A stretch of 64,000 bases of DNA from Xiphydria camelus (GCA_963678675.1 OY783200.1:14558246-14622245); one strand, 5' to 3'. Positions 12,721-24,175 are shown, counted from the first letter of the stretch. Numbers and translations: made by a program. Notes: generated by a model from the letters alone, not told the origin.

Positions 12721-12748
12721 CCCGTGCGAAGCCGGGACGGGCTGCTAG
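12721..12748 (+). other. Helitron-like 3' terminus
   Basis: CCCGTGCGAAGCCGGGACGGG can fold into a short hairpin (CCCGT with ACGGG) and is followed a few bases later by CTAG and then T. A hairpin followed by CTRR, inserted before T, is the classic Helitron 3' end. The inverse copy is at 13583-13610. Confidence 0.5.
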
Positions 12749-12925
12749 TAAGTTATAAATCTAATATAATAATAATAAATATTTTTTTATAGAAAAAATT
12801 AAACTTCTTTTTGTCGAACTACGACGTCATATTCCCCAATTAAACTCGGACCGCAGATAATTGTAAGATGTTTACACAACCTCCGTGAGTACAACGGCAC
12901 TCACACCTTTTTTTTATAATATAAC

Positions 12926-13414
12926 ATCGACTACTGTGCTAGAATAAAAATTGCAGGAAGAATATGCTAAAATAACACGAGAATAACATCCAAATTGGTA
13001 TTTTCCATGAAGAAACGTTTAGAAGCAACTTTTCATAGCAAGGGAATTTCCACTAAATACTAGTTTTGTCAAATAAATTAATACATACATTTTTTATTTT
13101 TTTTTTCGTTTGTTTTCATTAGTGTTCGCAGACATTATTGACTCAAATATTCATGACGAGCAGTATCCTATTTTTTTGTTCTATTGTTTAAGTTGAAAAA
13201 TTGAAACTCTTTGTTTACGTAATAAGCAAAAGCAAGCATAAAGCAAGCATATCAAACATCAATAAAGTTCATTTTCTATAAATATGCACCTATTTTTTTC
13301 TCAAGTATTTAAAGTTCTTCACGTTATTCAGACGATATCATTGCGGTTCTATTTCTCAGAGGAATCGGAACAAGCGATCGAATTTGCAAAAATCTTAGCA
13401 GGGCCAAAATTTAA
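12926..13414. other. Centre of the large palindrome
   Basis: This AT-rich stretch (T-rich runs near 13090) has no inverted partner, no gene and no recognisable ends. Confidence 0.5.
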
Positions 13415-13582
13415 AAAAAAAAGGTGTGAGTGCCGTTGTACTCACGAAGGATGTGTAAACATCTTACAATTATCTGCGGTCCGAGTTTAATTGGGGAATA
13501 TGACGTCGTAGTTCGACATAAAGAAGTTTAATTTTTTCTATAATAAAATATTTATTATTATTATATTAGATTTATAACACTA

Positions 13583-13610
13583 CTAGCAGCCCGTCCCGGC
13601 TTCGCACGGG
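13583..13610 (-). other. Helitron-like 3' terminus, inverted copy
   Basis: This is the reverse complement of the terminus at 12721-12748: ACTAGCAGCCCGTCCCGG then CTTCGCACGGG. The two termini face each other across about 830 bp. Confidence 0.5.
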
Positions 13611-13854
13611 TAGATTGTGGATTGATTTTGTCCGTCCACCATTGTTTAAATACATTTTTAATACAACTTTTAGTATTTTTCCCGGGCTACGCAATGGTCA
13701 TATTGGATTTGACCTTGACCATGACCTTCAAGGTTATATCAAGGTCAAATTAATTTTTTTTTCACGTTCAAATGTGTCCTTGACCATTTTTTTCATGTTA
13801 CTTTTATTGTCAGCGGAGGTCAAATTTAGGTCAAGTATAGTTCGACTTTTTGAA

Positions 13855-14345
13855 CACCCTGTATAAGATTTACTAACTCAGAAACCTTCGCGGATATGCG
13901 TCCAACTGTTCCCCAAATTTTCATCGCAATCGGATGAACGGTTTAGGAAGGCATAATAATCATCCGAACCGGTACTTTTTGAACACCCTGTATAATATTT
14001 ACTAACTCAAACCTTCGCGGATATGCGTCCAACTGTTCCCCAAATTTTCATCGCAATCGGATGAACGGTTTAGGAAGGCATAATAATCATCAGTACCGGT
14101 ACTTTTTGAACACCTTTTATAAGATTTACTAACTCAGAAACCTTCGCGGGCATGCGTCCAACCATTCCCCAAAGTTTCATCGAAATAGGATGAAAGGTTT
14201 AGGAAGGCACAATAATCATCCGTACCGGTACTTTTTGAACACCCTGTATAAGATTTACTAACTCAGAAACCTTCGCGGGCATGCGTCCAACCATTCCCCA
14301 AAGTTTCATCGCAATCGGATGAACGGTTTAGGAAGGCATTTGATA
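13855..14345. repeat. ~128-bp tandem repeat, about four units (right arm)
   Basis: These are inverted copies of the array at 11736-12480, with the boundary word ACACCCTGTATAAGATTTAC at each junction. One unit has small indels, and fewer units are present than in the left arm. Confidence 0.85.
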
Positions 14346-14639
14346 TTACCTTAGGTCACGGTCAAGGTCAAATCCAATACGACCACTGGGTAGCCAAGGG
14401 AAAATCCTTAAAGTTTAGTATTAAACATTTTTCTCTAAAATGTTTTCCCGTTGAGATAATCCAGCTTGCGCGAATAGTATGCGCAGTAGCGCCACACACA
14501 CACTGACGCAGTCACATCTACATGACTTACGTCTGACGCTCAATTTCCCAGGAAGGTCGTACCGCAGAGCCATAGCATAGATGTTTATACATCAAAAAAT
14601 TAATACGTCAAAGTTTTTCATAGGAAAACAATTCAATAT

Positions 14640-15390
14640 GCTCCTGATGGTAAAGAATCGTACGTTTTCTTTTGACCTGACTGTGCAGAAGCCTCGCATG
14701 AACTAATATTAAAAAAGAATTTGAATGGTAAGATGAGCAAAGCTTGTAAGAATTGCGAACAAATTTATCTGTTAACAAGAAATTCAAATAATTATTATCT
14801 TATGGTTGATATAGAATATCAAATATCATTTATCCTAAGAAATGAAGATACGCAAAAGGCAATTCACAAAAATATGCAAATCACACGGAATAATTATTCT
14901 AATGATAAAAATCTCATCTCCAATGTATATGATATAGGAATTTTTAATATCAAATTGAAAGAAATATTTCAGATACATCAGTTTTAACATTAAACGTTAA
15001 CATTGATGTTACTCCAATATTTAAAAGCAGCAAAAAGGCAATGTCCTATACAGGCAATTATAAATGAACTTCCTGTCAAACTGCAATTTAAATATTTAAT
15101 TTTAGCTGCACTATGGTTAACCGATTCAGAACCTAAATCAGAGTATATGAATCTACATATTCTTTACTTGAATAAACAAATCATACAATTGATGAACAAT
15201 GATATAATGATAATCAACCGTCTTGACATAACAACAATATATTTTGTTAATTTTTTTTTTCGGTTGATAGTTCAGCTAGAGCATTTGTAGTCACAGAATC
15301 CAATTTAATGGGTACAATGGATGTAGCTAGTACTATGCATAGAGTAGGTGATTATACTGCAATAGCCATGAAATATCCATTAAGTTGAAT
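14640..15390 (+). pseudogene. CACTA/EnSpm-type (Transposase_21-like) transposase relic
   Basis: Open pieces at 14721-14987 and about 15000-15290 read forward. The upstream piece has KACKNCEQIYLL, like the cysteine pairs that precede this domain. The later piece has IINELPVKLQFKYLILAALW, the run that follows the conserved NxDG core in CACTA-family transposases of insects and plants. Several frame changes separate the pieces, and an expected continuation at 15290-15380 is out of frame. It stops before the mariner at 15502. The family assignment is from motif memory. Confidence 0.5.
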
Positions 15391-15826
15391 GTAATTATAC
15401 TGAATATTTAAAAGATATTCATACTTTACAAGTACTGAGTACACAACTGAAAAATCCGAAGCTATTAAGTATAGATGTGATATAAATATTTAAGCAATAT
15501 ATTAGGTGTACAAATAAGTTTTAGGATACTTTTGCAAAAATTCAAAATTTATTTTTGAAAAAAGTAAAATAGATTTATTCACCAAAATAATCCCCCCCAC
15601 TTTCAATGACCTTCAGCCATCTTAGGCAATTCACGGATGCCTTCCGCAAAGAAATTTTCATCTTACGAGATGAAGAAGTTATTAACCCATTTTGGAGTTC
15701 TTCAAATATTTTAAATCGCACATTAGACAATTCGTTTTGCATTTTCCGAAACAAGTGGAAATCAGTTGGAGCTAAGGCTGGTGAATACGCCTGGTGTGAT
15801 ACAACTTCCCATCCAAGAGCCATTAA

Positions 15827-16206
15827 CCCTTCTGAGGTCATCAGGTTTTCTTTAAATCGTCATAATTGCTACCTCGATTGAACGATCACCGGCTACGTAT
15901 TCCTTCATTGAAGTGTCGTGAATACGATGATTATAATATGATAGCTCTGCATTCGTTAGAAAAATTGAAAAAAATATATTAATGAAGTGTGACGCGGAAA
16001 ATGCGGGGCCATCCATACTGTGCGACCAGATTCGTTGTAGAAATTTGATCTGTGACGTTGCTAGCGACAACGCAATGCAAGTCGTGTCTCGTTACTGATC
16101 GCCCGCGCCGTATGACGTGGCAACATTGCGCTCCGCAATACACGGGCGGGGCGGTCCTCATCACGCGACCAGAAACGTTGGGTGAAAAAGCCCGACATCA
16201 GAATGG
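15827..16206. mobile_element. TTAA-flanked MITE nested in mariner 1
   Basis: TTAA at 15823-15826 and 16207-16210 flank 380 bp. The ends are imperfect inverted repeats, CCCTTCTGAGGTC and (complement of the right end) CCATTCTGATGTC. The CCC-type tip plus TTAA is the piggyBac signature. The mariner reading frame is continuous across the TTAA if the unit is left out. Confidence 0.85.
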
Positions 16207-16421
16207 TTAACGTATCCTTGACCGGTGTACCCACATGAGGCCTGGCATTGTCATGGAGCAGTTTTACTGGAAGTTTTCCTTTGCCAGTAAATGGACGCTT
16301 TTGACCAATGTCTTGGTTCAATTGTATTAATTGTTGACGATAGCGATCGGCAGTAACTGTCTGGTCAGGTTTTAGCAGTTCATAATGGGGAGTACAACTT
16401 TCATATCCCACCATATACATA

Positions 16422-17302
16422 CAGGGTGAGCCAAATGTATGTGGAAACGGTGGAATAACTTTCGAGGGAGACATTTTGAAGAAAAATGTTTCAAACAAAA
16501 CATTTAGGATTTTTCCCTAGCCATCCAATGGTGACCTTGAATCTGACCATGAACTCGACTTTGAAGGTCATTCCAAGATCAAGGTCGCTTTTTAAAATTG
16601 GAACCCCTATTTTTTATGGCGGATTTGGAAGGAGCGGAAAATTTTACGTCCGAATATGATCTTTGACCTTGACCTTGGATTCAAGGTAAAGGTCAACGAT
16701 CAAATAGGAAAGTTTTAGGTTTTCTCCTTGGCCATCTAATGGTAACCATGAATCTGACCTTGACCTCGACCTTGAAGTTCATTCCAAGTTCAAGGTATAT
16801 TTTTTAAATGGCAACCTACATTTTTTATGGTGTTAGCAACCGGCCACTTAAGGCAAGGTGACATGAGCACAAAATTTTGGATAAATCGGTGGATATTCCA
16901 AAATTTTTCCACTATCTTGGATCCGTCATCTTGTATTGAAGCATTTTCAAAATCTATCTTCAGAATCGTAATCAGCAACCCAAAAAAAAACCCCGTACCA
17001 CCTAAAACTAAAACTTTCCTATTTGATCGTTGACCTTTACCTTGAATCCAAGGTCAAGGTCAAAGGTCATATTCGGACGTAACATTTTCCGCTCCTTCCA
17101 AATCCGCCATAAAAAATAGGGGTTCCCATTTAAAAAAGCGACCTTGACCTTGGAATGACCTTCAAGGTCGAGTTCATGGTCAGATTCAAGGTCACCATTG
17201 AATGGCCAGGGAAAAATCCTAAATGTTTTGTTTGAAACATTTTTTTCCAAAATGTCTCCCTCGAAAGTTATTCCACCGTTTCCATACATTTGGCTCACCC
17301 TG
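16422..17302. mobile_element. TA-flanked fold-back element with AGGTCA arrays, nested in mariner 1
   Basis: TA at 16420-16421 and 17303-17304 flank 881 bp whose ends are long inverted repeats starting CAGGGTGAGCCAAATGTATG. Both arms are packed with GACCTTGAC/TCAAGGTCA words. Small open frames inside are palindrome products. Ends and TA duplication fit a Tc1/mariner MITE. Confidence 0.85.
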
Positions 17303-17569
17303 TATGCAGCATAACTTTGTTACAGTGAATATTGCACTTTAACGTCGATGTCGTCGGCTCGCCGAGGTCAATCCAATGATACGTGCGTCTCAGATTATCA
17401 AAATAAATCAACTTTTCATCGCCGGTTACAATTTTCCACAAAAAAGACTTTCTTTGTTGCTTATTGTAAAGATTCAAACATATATCAAAAGACGGCTATT
17501 TTTATTTGCTTAAGTCAAAGAGTGTGGCACCCACTTTGTTCCTTTTCGAATCTTTCCTATTGCTTTTAA

Positions 17570-18090
17570 GGTTTCTCGAGCGTTATACTAAAAATAGTGA
17601 GAAATGCTTGAAAATGATTGCATTCGGTAGACTGAAGTAAAAAAAAATTCAGTTAAATTTTCAAGTCTTTTAGGAAGCTCGTTGCAAAGATTTTTGAATA
17701 ACAAAATAACATGTGTTCTTATGGGTTATAACCAATAAACCGCGATATTTCTCAGAAAAATGGTCAAAAAATTCTGAAATTTTTTGAACAGCAAGTTTAA
17801 TGAACTAAAATCATCTATACCAATTTTCACGTTCATTAAGAAGCCCGTTATTTTTTTATTAATTGTTCTTTATAAATTTAACCTTTGATAAGTCAATGTG
17901 GCAACGTTGCATGACGTACAGATGCATGACCAGATGTTTTGGGCTCCATTTTTGAACTCACAGATACACACATACTACTGTACGTCAAACATTGTTGCCA
18001 CATCGCACGAAAAACATACTTTAGAGTGTTACTGTACTTCAGTGGACTAACTTTTAGCAGGGAAAGAGCCCCTGTACCGCTCGAGAAACC
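17570..18090. mobile_element. TTAA-flanked element nested in mariner 1
   Basis: TTAA at 17566-17569 and 18091-18094 flank 521 bp with tips GGTTTCTCGAGCG and its complement CGCTCGAGAAACC. Ignoring it, the mariner frame reads straight across the TTAA. The tip lacks CCC, so it is piggyBac-like by target only. Confidence 0.8.
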
Positions 18091-18337
18091 TTAAGCGATA
18101 GAAAATAGTTTGTTGAGTTACTCCTAGCTGTTCTGAAAGTTGTTTTTTCGTTTGGCAGGAGTTTTCATCCAGCAACGCTTGCAGTTCCTGATCGTCCACC
18201 TTTACAGGGGCCTCGGTACGTTCACGGTCACTAAGATCAAAATCACCGTCTTTAAATCTCATACAAATACTTATATGTACTTTTAGATAAAATGACGTCC
18301 CCAGGAATAGAACAGATCGACTTACACGCTTTCTTAA

Positions 18338-18581
18338 TCCTTTCGGGACGCGAGGCCCGTATACGTGGCCCACGCCAAATCCACGCCACCGAAAAATCGA
18401 TATGCCAAAGTTGTACAGCGTGTTTTCAATTTCATTTACAAAAAAAATTACACCGATAAGTCAAAAACTGTAGATTTTATAAGCGATGAAAGAAATCTAA
18501 GGGATATGCAACCCGCGCAGCGCTTAAAACAGCCGCGCCGAATTGCTCCGCCTTGGGGAAACGCGCTCCGTCCCGAAAGGG
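18338..18581. mobile_element. TTAA-flanked MITE nested in mariner 1
   Basis: TTAA at 18334-18337 and 18582-18585 flank 244 bp. Its tips are TCCTTTCGGGACG and CGTCCCGAAAGGG. The TTAA duplication and pyrimidine-rich tip fit a piggyBac-type MITE. Confidence 0.8.
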
Positions 18582-18832
18582 TTAAGACTTTTTCCTTGAT
18601 GGAATTCATAGCGATTGCAGTGTCTAATAAAGAGCTTATCGGTCTGCATATTTTATTCACAGAATTTAAAGGTTATATCTATGACCCCCTTATGTTTCGA
18701 TACTACATAACAAGTGCCACCATATGATATGTGAGCGGTAACTTTGAATTGCTTTTATGGCACGGAATGGAAGTGTCCTAAAACTTATTTGTACACCTAA
18801 TACGAGGGTGTATCAAATATAAACGGGACTGA

Positions 18833-20374
18833 TTTTTTGAAGTGAAACTTTTATGATGAGGGTACTAAAATCGCGCGCCCGACACGACGCGTCCGTAACG
18901 AAACCCACACACTCCAGCGCTTCCGACCGTGACTCACTCATACAGCGCTCTCGACCCTGCTCCAATACACTGCTCTCAACTCTGCCCCATTCCACCGCTC
19001 TCTACCGTACGTAGACGCCGTACCGTCTTTCGCCTTTGCCAGGCAAAGCCACATGTGTCGATTTTGCGAGGCTGGAGCGCTAGGCCGCCGTACGACTATC
19101 ACTCACGCGGCGAGGCTCACTATTATCGCAACCTCAGTAAGGCACTAATCTAGATATCATCTGTACATCGGTCGCAACAGCGAGGCAGGCGGTATGTTTT
19201 GGTGAATGGGGGTTACGAATGCGTTCGCAGTCCCACACATTTCCCTCAAAACTACCTCTCAGTGTATCTAATTGTAAACCACGGCTACATCACGGAATTA
19301 CTATATCTCTTTGAATCCAATATAATCACCAGTAATATTGTGAGTGCAGTGTTACATCATTTCAACTAACCGATACGGTTTAAATCCACCACTCTACGTT
19401 TTCGGTCACTATTCGTGTCACGCAGTAGTGCCTTCAGGATTTACGACCTCGAGGAGATCTATTCTTGATCGCACATGTTATAGTTATTAACTTGAAACTG
19501 AAGAAAAATAAGGCAAAAATCAATCGCTGTTTAGACTGTGCAGAGGGGGTCAGATTTGTGTTGCTCGAGAGGGTTTCTTCGGGCGATGGAAGCTATTGTT
19601 CGTATTATGAGGCGACGCAGTGTCGCACCTCCACTAATTGTAAGAGGACTGTTTAGTCTCACCATAAATCCAGCGTTTAGGACCCTTTTTTGGGTGTATC
19701 CGTAAGATATATGAGAAGCCAGACTAGAGGGCGCAGAGTTACTTGTGAGTTGTTTGTATTTCGTTTGCACATTTTCAGTTTTCCGGATTTTACCGCGTCG
19801 AGTGGCCGGCTATACGGAGCTCGTGTAGTCTGCGATCGGAGTCGTGATCTTTCTCGAGTAACCACCGTGCATTACTGTACATTCTTGTATGTGTGTGTGT
19901 GTGTGTGTGTATGCGTGGGTGTATTAATTTATAACAAAATACCTAAAACTGATGCAGAACTAAGTCGAAAATGGAGAGAGAGAATTAAATTAACACAATC
20001 AAATATTGCTATATCTGCTAATGCAGATCAACACCAGTCCCAAACCCAGGAGAATGTAACAGATTTTCAAGTCCCTGGGGGGAGGATCCAATATCGGTGA
20101 AAATACATCCAGTGAATATGATATTCCTTACACTACATTTTGTGCCCATAAAAAAACACAAAACGTGTGGCCGCCACACGCGGAAGAAGTGAAACTTCGA
20201 TATCAGTTTCTCTGAATTTGATTCCGGTGGTATTAGTTTCAATTGGCTCTACGAAGAAGCATTGTAAAAGACTTGTATAGAGCCAATTGAAACTAATACC
20301 ACCGGAATCAAATTCAGAGAAACTGATATCGAAGTTTCACTTCTTCCGCGTGTGGCGGCCACACGTTTTGTTTT
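18833..20374 (+). mobile_element. Element E, copy in block B
   Basis: It is nearly identical to the reverse complement of 6874-8410. It begins with TTTTGAAGTGAAACTT and GAGGGTACTAAAATCGCGCG, passes a GGCAGGCGGTATGTTTTGG junction at about 19185, a GT microsatellite at about 19890 and a short frame with KTDAELSRKWRERI, and ends with the hairpin 20158-20374. It sits inside mariner 2, so it moved or was copied after mariner 2 inserted. Confidence 0.65.
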
Positions 20375-20487
20375 TTAATTACGGAGGGGTACATGATCTT
20401 AAAGGAGTTGGTGCACAGATGGCCTATACCGTTGGGGAGAGTGGAGAACCGACCGGAATTCGCTTGAGTCCCTTTAGTATGAAAACC

Positions 20488-21142
20488 ATGAGCGAGACAG
20501 AAGTGCATGTCTCCGTGGAGCAACGGATTATAATCAACTTTTTGGCCAAGGAGAGGACAAACCCAACCGAAATTTTGCAGCAATTACTCTCACAGTTCGG
20601 GGACAATACCTTATGAAGAACCCGTTTGTTTGCATGGCACAAACAATTTTCTGAAAGGCGTGAAAAGGTCGAGAACGAGAGCCACGCTCGCCGCCCAAGG
20701 ACGAACGTGACTGAAGCCACCATTGAAGCGGTCCGAAATCTCCACGATCAACGCACGATTAATGCGCAATATTATTGTGAACTACTGGATGCCGCGAAAT
20801 TGTCATTTCGAAGGAAAGGAAGAAGCGATCGGTCAGAAGTGTCATTCTTTTGTATGACAACGCCAGGCCTCATGTGGCCAGTGTCACAAGGCAAAAATTG
20901 AATGCATTAGGCTGGGAAATGTTGGAACATCCGCCATATAGTCCCGACTTATCCCCTTGTGACTTTCATCTTTTTGGACCCTCAAAGAAATGCTTGGAGG
21001 CCAACGTCTTGATGACAACGACGCGGTGAAAGTATTTGTACTCCAATGGCTGCAAGAACATCGGAAGAGTTTCTACGATGATGGAAAAAAAAGCTTCCAA
21101 TCCGATTGGAAAAATTTATTTCTAGGGCGGGAGACTATGTAG
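20488..21142 (+). pseudogene. Mariner transposase, internally deleted and frameshifted
   Basis: The N-terminal helix-turn-helix region starts at an ATG at 20488 (MSETEVHVSVEQRIIINFLA), continues through a frameshift near 20616 (RLFAWHKQFSERREKVENE), and jumps near 20800 to the C-terminal catalytic part with HPPYSPDLSPCDFHLFGP (about 20930-20980), ending at a TAG at 21140-21142. Much of the region between the DNA-binding and final catalytic blocks is missing. The family is mariner (DD34D). It is non-functional. Confidence 0.8.
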
Positions 21143-21228
21143 AAAAATAATATAATATGTTTCTAAGCTTAATTAAAGTTAGAATTTTTTATAAAACGAA
21201 TCCCGTTTATACTTGATACACTCTCGTA

Positions 21229-21914
21229 TTAATGACGTTATTTCATCTGACATTTACATTCTAAAAATACGATATTCAGTTGCACAATCTTAACACAAAA
21301 ATGTGCTTCATGGATGGCTGATTACGATGAGTAGACCACGGTAGGATAGGGAAGTTCGGTCATTTTTTTTAAAATGAAAATCGATAGAGTTTGGGTCACA
21401 AAAACGTTAACCGAAGTTGTAGCGCAAAATATTAAGAGTTAATCGTGCTATAAATATTTAAAAATCATGAATTGACGCGAGGCTAGAAAACGGGACCTCT
21501 CGACACGAGGCTACGTTGCGTGACGTCAGTTGCCAGACACCCCCGCCACAACGTCCAAACTATACTCGCAACGAGTAGATTTACCGTAGAAAACGCAACA
21601 GCCAGCAGTACGTATTAAGTAGTACCTAGTGGCTTCAGCGCGGGTTTTAACGTCCACACGTCCAAAAATCACATACACTTAGTTGTGACTGTCTCGGAAC
21701 TAACTATTTCTTATTTACTAGACGCTGCAAAGTCCATTTAGAAGGAACAGAGTGACCAGAAATCACTCTGTATCACGCTACACACCACATGCTCATCTGG
21801 GCCGCTAGGCCCGCCGGGTTTTTTCCGGTTGTCAAGCATTGGAAACTTTTTAGCAAGGGTAGAGTTATAAATCTATACCCTCTTACCTTTCCTTTGCGAT
21901 AATAAATCATATTT
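21229..21914. other. Spacer without recognisable features
   Basis: This is mixed-composition DNA with a GC-richer stretch at 21470-21600. No open frame of note, RNA gene or element ends are visible. Confidence 0.4.
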
Positions 21915-21918
21915 TTAA

Positions 21919-22226
21919 CCCTTTCACTCACGAATTTTTATTTTTACAGCCATACAATTGATAATGTATATTCCAGCTCTTCGATGCTTTAAATTTTAAT
22001 GTTTTAATAAAAAAAAATTTTTTTGCATAAATTTAATTTTTTGTAGTTTATTTATAAATTTAATTTTTAATTTGTATGGCGATATATGCCTTATACGTTC
22101 GTTACAATGTCCACGAATGTACTTATTGTGAACAAACGGTCAAAAAATTCTAATTTATGACCTTATATTATACATATATTACATTAATCCACGTGTCCAC
22201 ATTTGTGGTCACCATGAGCGAAAGGG
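21919..22226. mobile_element. TTAA-flanked piggyBac-type MITE
   Basis: TTAA at 21915-21918 and 22227-22230 flank 308 AT-rich bp with inverted tips CCCTTTCACTCACG (left) and CCCTTTCGCTCATG (right, complement). The CCCTTT tip plus TTAA is typical of piggyBac MITEs. Confidence 0.8.
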
Positions 22227-22230
22227 TTAA

Positions 22231-23267
22231 ACTTAGGATTATAAATATCTAACATCGAGGAGTTTTTGCTTATTTCAATACTCTCACTCAAGAAGTAATC
22301 GATTAAATTAATGTAGAAGTTTTCTTATCTATTATATAATTTGCTTTTGGGGAACATAACAATGGTCCAAAATTTATTGCTACGGATTAAGGAAAAACCC
22401 CAAAAGAAGACCTCAATCAGACCAAGTAATCATTATCATTCAATCTTAAATCTATGCCGATACATACATAGTTTATAGATACAAATTACTCTTATATTCT
22501 AATAAGATTACATAAAAATTGATAGTATCGTGATGAAATTTATTAAAAAATTAATATTCAACAGTAATCTTCATCATATCATACGTTACGCAAATCTTTA
22601 ATACATGCAGTTCGTCGAAGTTTGTTTACCTACTTCAGAATCTTTTGAGGAATTTACGTCAATCTTATTGTTTTTATCAACTTCATCTGTCTCAACAATA
22701 AGCCTTTCCTCAAATAGAAGCTTAGCCCTTTCCCTTCTGATCATCGCTGATTCACCTCCGAAACATTTGCCGATCCAAGAGAGCCAGATAGTTAAATCAC
22801 GTTCGCGCTATATGCCTGCACTGCTCCCCGGGAGAAGGCGGAGCTTGTGTCTGGCAAGTGACGTCAAACCAATAAGAAAACGTTCTCGTCCCTAACGTTA
22901 TCGCCGGAGTTACAATGTGCAATTTGACGTAGTAAATTTTTTTTTTTTTTTTGAAAAATTCTTTCACGTACATGGTTACTTACACATGCATAATAGTTTC
23001 CATAGAGAAATAACAAAATATTTTTGATCCGAACCTCCCTATTAACGTCGAGGTGTAGAGCAAGGTTGGAAAACCGACTTGATTTCCATCGCCGAACTAA
23101 TCCATCGAATTGGCAGAGGGCCATCCTGGATGCATCGCAATGCCTGGGGTTTCACACAAACAGAGAAATGAACAGTCAAATTAATTTCCCATATTACATC
23201 AACCTATCGGTGAATAAAAAGTTCCTTACCTCATAGCAGAGGTGATTGCGGCAGCACTGTCGCAGCA
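22231..23267. other. AT-rich spacer
   Basis: A 96-codon forward frame at 22605-22895 is serine-rich and unlike any family I know; codons and context give no support for a gene. A T17 run lies near 22937. Nothing else is seen. Confidence 0.4.
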
Positions 23268-23449
23268 ATCTGTCCCCTTGGTACAGATCCCAAGAAGATC
23301 TCAGATTGGCCCAGGCCTTCCACGATGATCACATATCGGAGAGTATCCTTCCAACATAATCTGTCCCCTTGGTACAGATCCCGAGAAGATCTTAGATTGG
23401 TCCAGGCCTTCCACGATGATCTCACATCGGAGAGTATCTTTTCAACACA
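23268..23449. repeat. 91-bp tandem duplication (two units)
   Basis: ATCTGTCCCCTTGGTACAGA starts at 23268 and 23359. The two 91-bp units differ at a handful of positions, and each contains GGCCTTCCACGATGATC or a variant. Confidence 0.9.
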
Positions 23450-23910
23450 ATCTGCAAGTCATACAAGCCAATTATAATTAAAAAGCTACCACTTTTTCAT
23501 TCACTTGCGCTGAAGTTTAATTGAACTTGAGGTTGCAATCTTCAATTTTTTTACTTACAGTGTAATGTTGATTTTTCCAAAGATTCATATCTGAAGATCC
23601 TTTTCATACTCAAACTACAGAATTTCAGTACGATTACGTAACTTTACTGACACTTCACTGACGCTGCACTAATTTTATAACCTAAAAATAATTATTGATT
23701 GCCGAATCGATCGCTGTTGGTCTGCTCAGTTACTGATTAGTCGATTCATCGGAAATTTTCCGAATATACCCGATCATTAAATAAGCATGGACTTGAGCAC
23801 GGTCTTGACGAAGTCGGACTTGAAGCAAATAAGCAAAACTCAAGGAGCAATTACTTCGTGGAGTTCGACTTATTTGGCGACTATGAATACATGGTATAAT
23901 AAGTAAGAGA
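23450..23910. other. Spacer up to the start of the second copy of block A
   Basis: No gene is seen. The end (about 23850-23910) contains TCGACTATGAATG-like words that resemble the first bases of block A (GAGTCTCGACTATGAATG). Confidence 0.4.
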
Positions 23911-24175
23911 TTTAGATGAATAAGTCGCATTTGAGTCTCGACTATGAATGAGGGCCATAGTCACGATACTCCTATCGTATGGTAAGTCCGGTCGTCATTT
24001 GATTCATGACGTTATCACACTACAGATGACGTTAAGAAGTTCTGTGTAGTTTGTTTAAAAATCACAATTTTAATGAAATTAAAAAAATTTTTTTTCTCAG
24101 CAATTCAACAACTCTCGAATACCGGATAAGTTGCATAATATTTAAGTTATAATTATTTAATATATAAATTGCATA

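Larger units (their letters stand above)
11479..14596. mobile_element. 3.1-kb palindromic complex: two inverted copies of a Helitron-like unit
   Basis: The arms 11479-12925 and 13415-14596 are inverted repeats around a ~490-bp unpaired centre. Each arm carries GTGTAAACATCT-type tips, a 128-bp tandem array, stretches of GACCTTGAC repeats, and a Helitron-like 3' end (hairpin, then CTAG) facing the centre. The left arm has about six 128-bp units and the right about four, so the arms have diverged in copy number. It appears to sit in the Tc1 relic on the left. No Rep/helicase gene is visible. Confidence 0.65.
15575..18373 (-). pseudogene. Mariner transposase, split by nested insertions
   Basis: On the reverse strand, from high to low coordinates, the pieces are: an N-terminal helix-turn-helix region (about 18300-18095, with FKDGDFDLSDRER and QLGVTQQTIFYRL), a linker with KGTKWVPHSLT (about 17550), a catalytic start with VTGDEKLIYFDN (about 17430), then HYELLKPDQTVTADRY and LLHDNARPHVG (about 16370-16230), and the C-terminal region (15825-15575, with SPALAPTDFHLF). 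All three acidic blocks of a DD34D mariner are recognisable. At the three TTAA sites the frame is continuous once the insertion is ignored, but small frame lesions elsewhere make it dead. Confidence 0.85.
15502..18800 (-). mobile_element. Mariner element 1, with four nested insertions
   Basis: The terminal inverted repeats are TTAGGTGTACAAATAAGTTT (left) and its complement (right, ending 18800), flanked by TA at 15500-15501 and 18801-18802. The element spans 3,299 bp. Four insertions inside it (15827-16206, 16422-17302, 17570-18090 and 18338-18581) with their duplicated target bases account for 2,040 bp, leaving about 1,259 bp, the normal length of a mariner. Its right TA is shared with mariner 2. 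Confidence 0.9.
18803..21226 (+). mobile_element. Mariner element 2, carrying a copy of element E
   Basis: Inverted ends CGAGGGTGTATCAAATATAA (18803) and its near-complement (ending 21226) are flanked by TA at 18801-18802 and 21227-21228. Element E (18833-20374) lies just inside the left end. Without it about 880 bp remain, shorter than a full mariner, consistent with the internal deletion in its transposase. The left TA is also the right TA of mariner 1. Confidence 0.85.

Noticed and set aside
22605..22895. Serine-rich 96-codon frame
   Set aside because: No recognisable domain or gene context.
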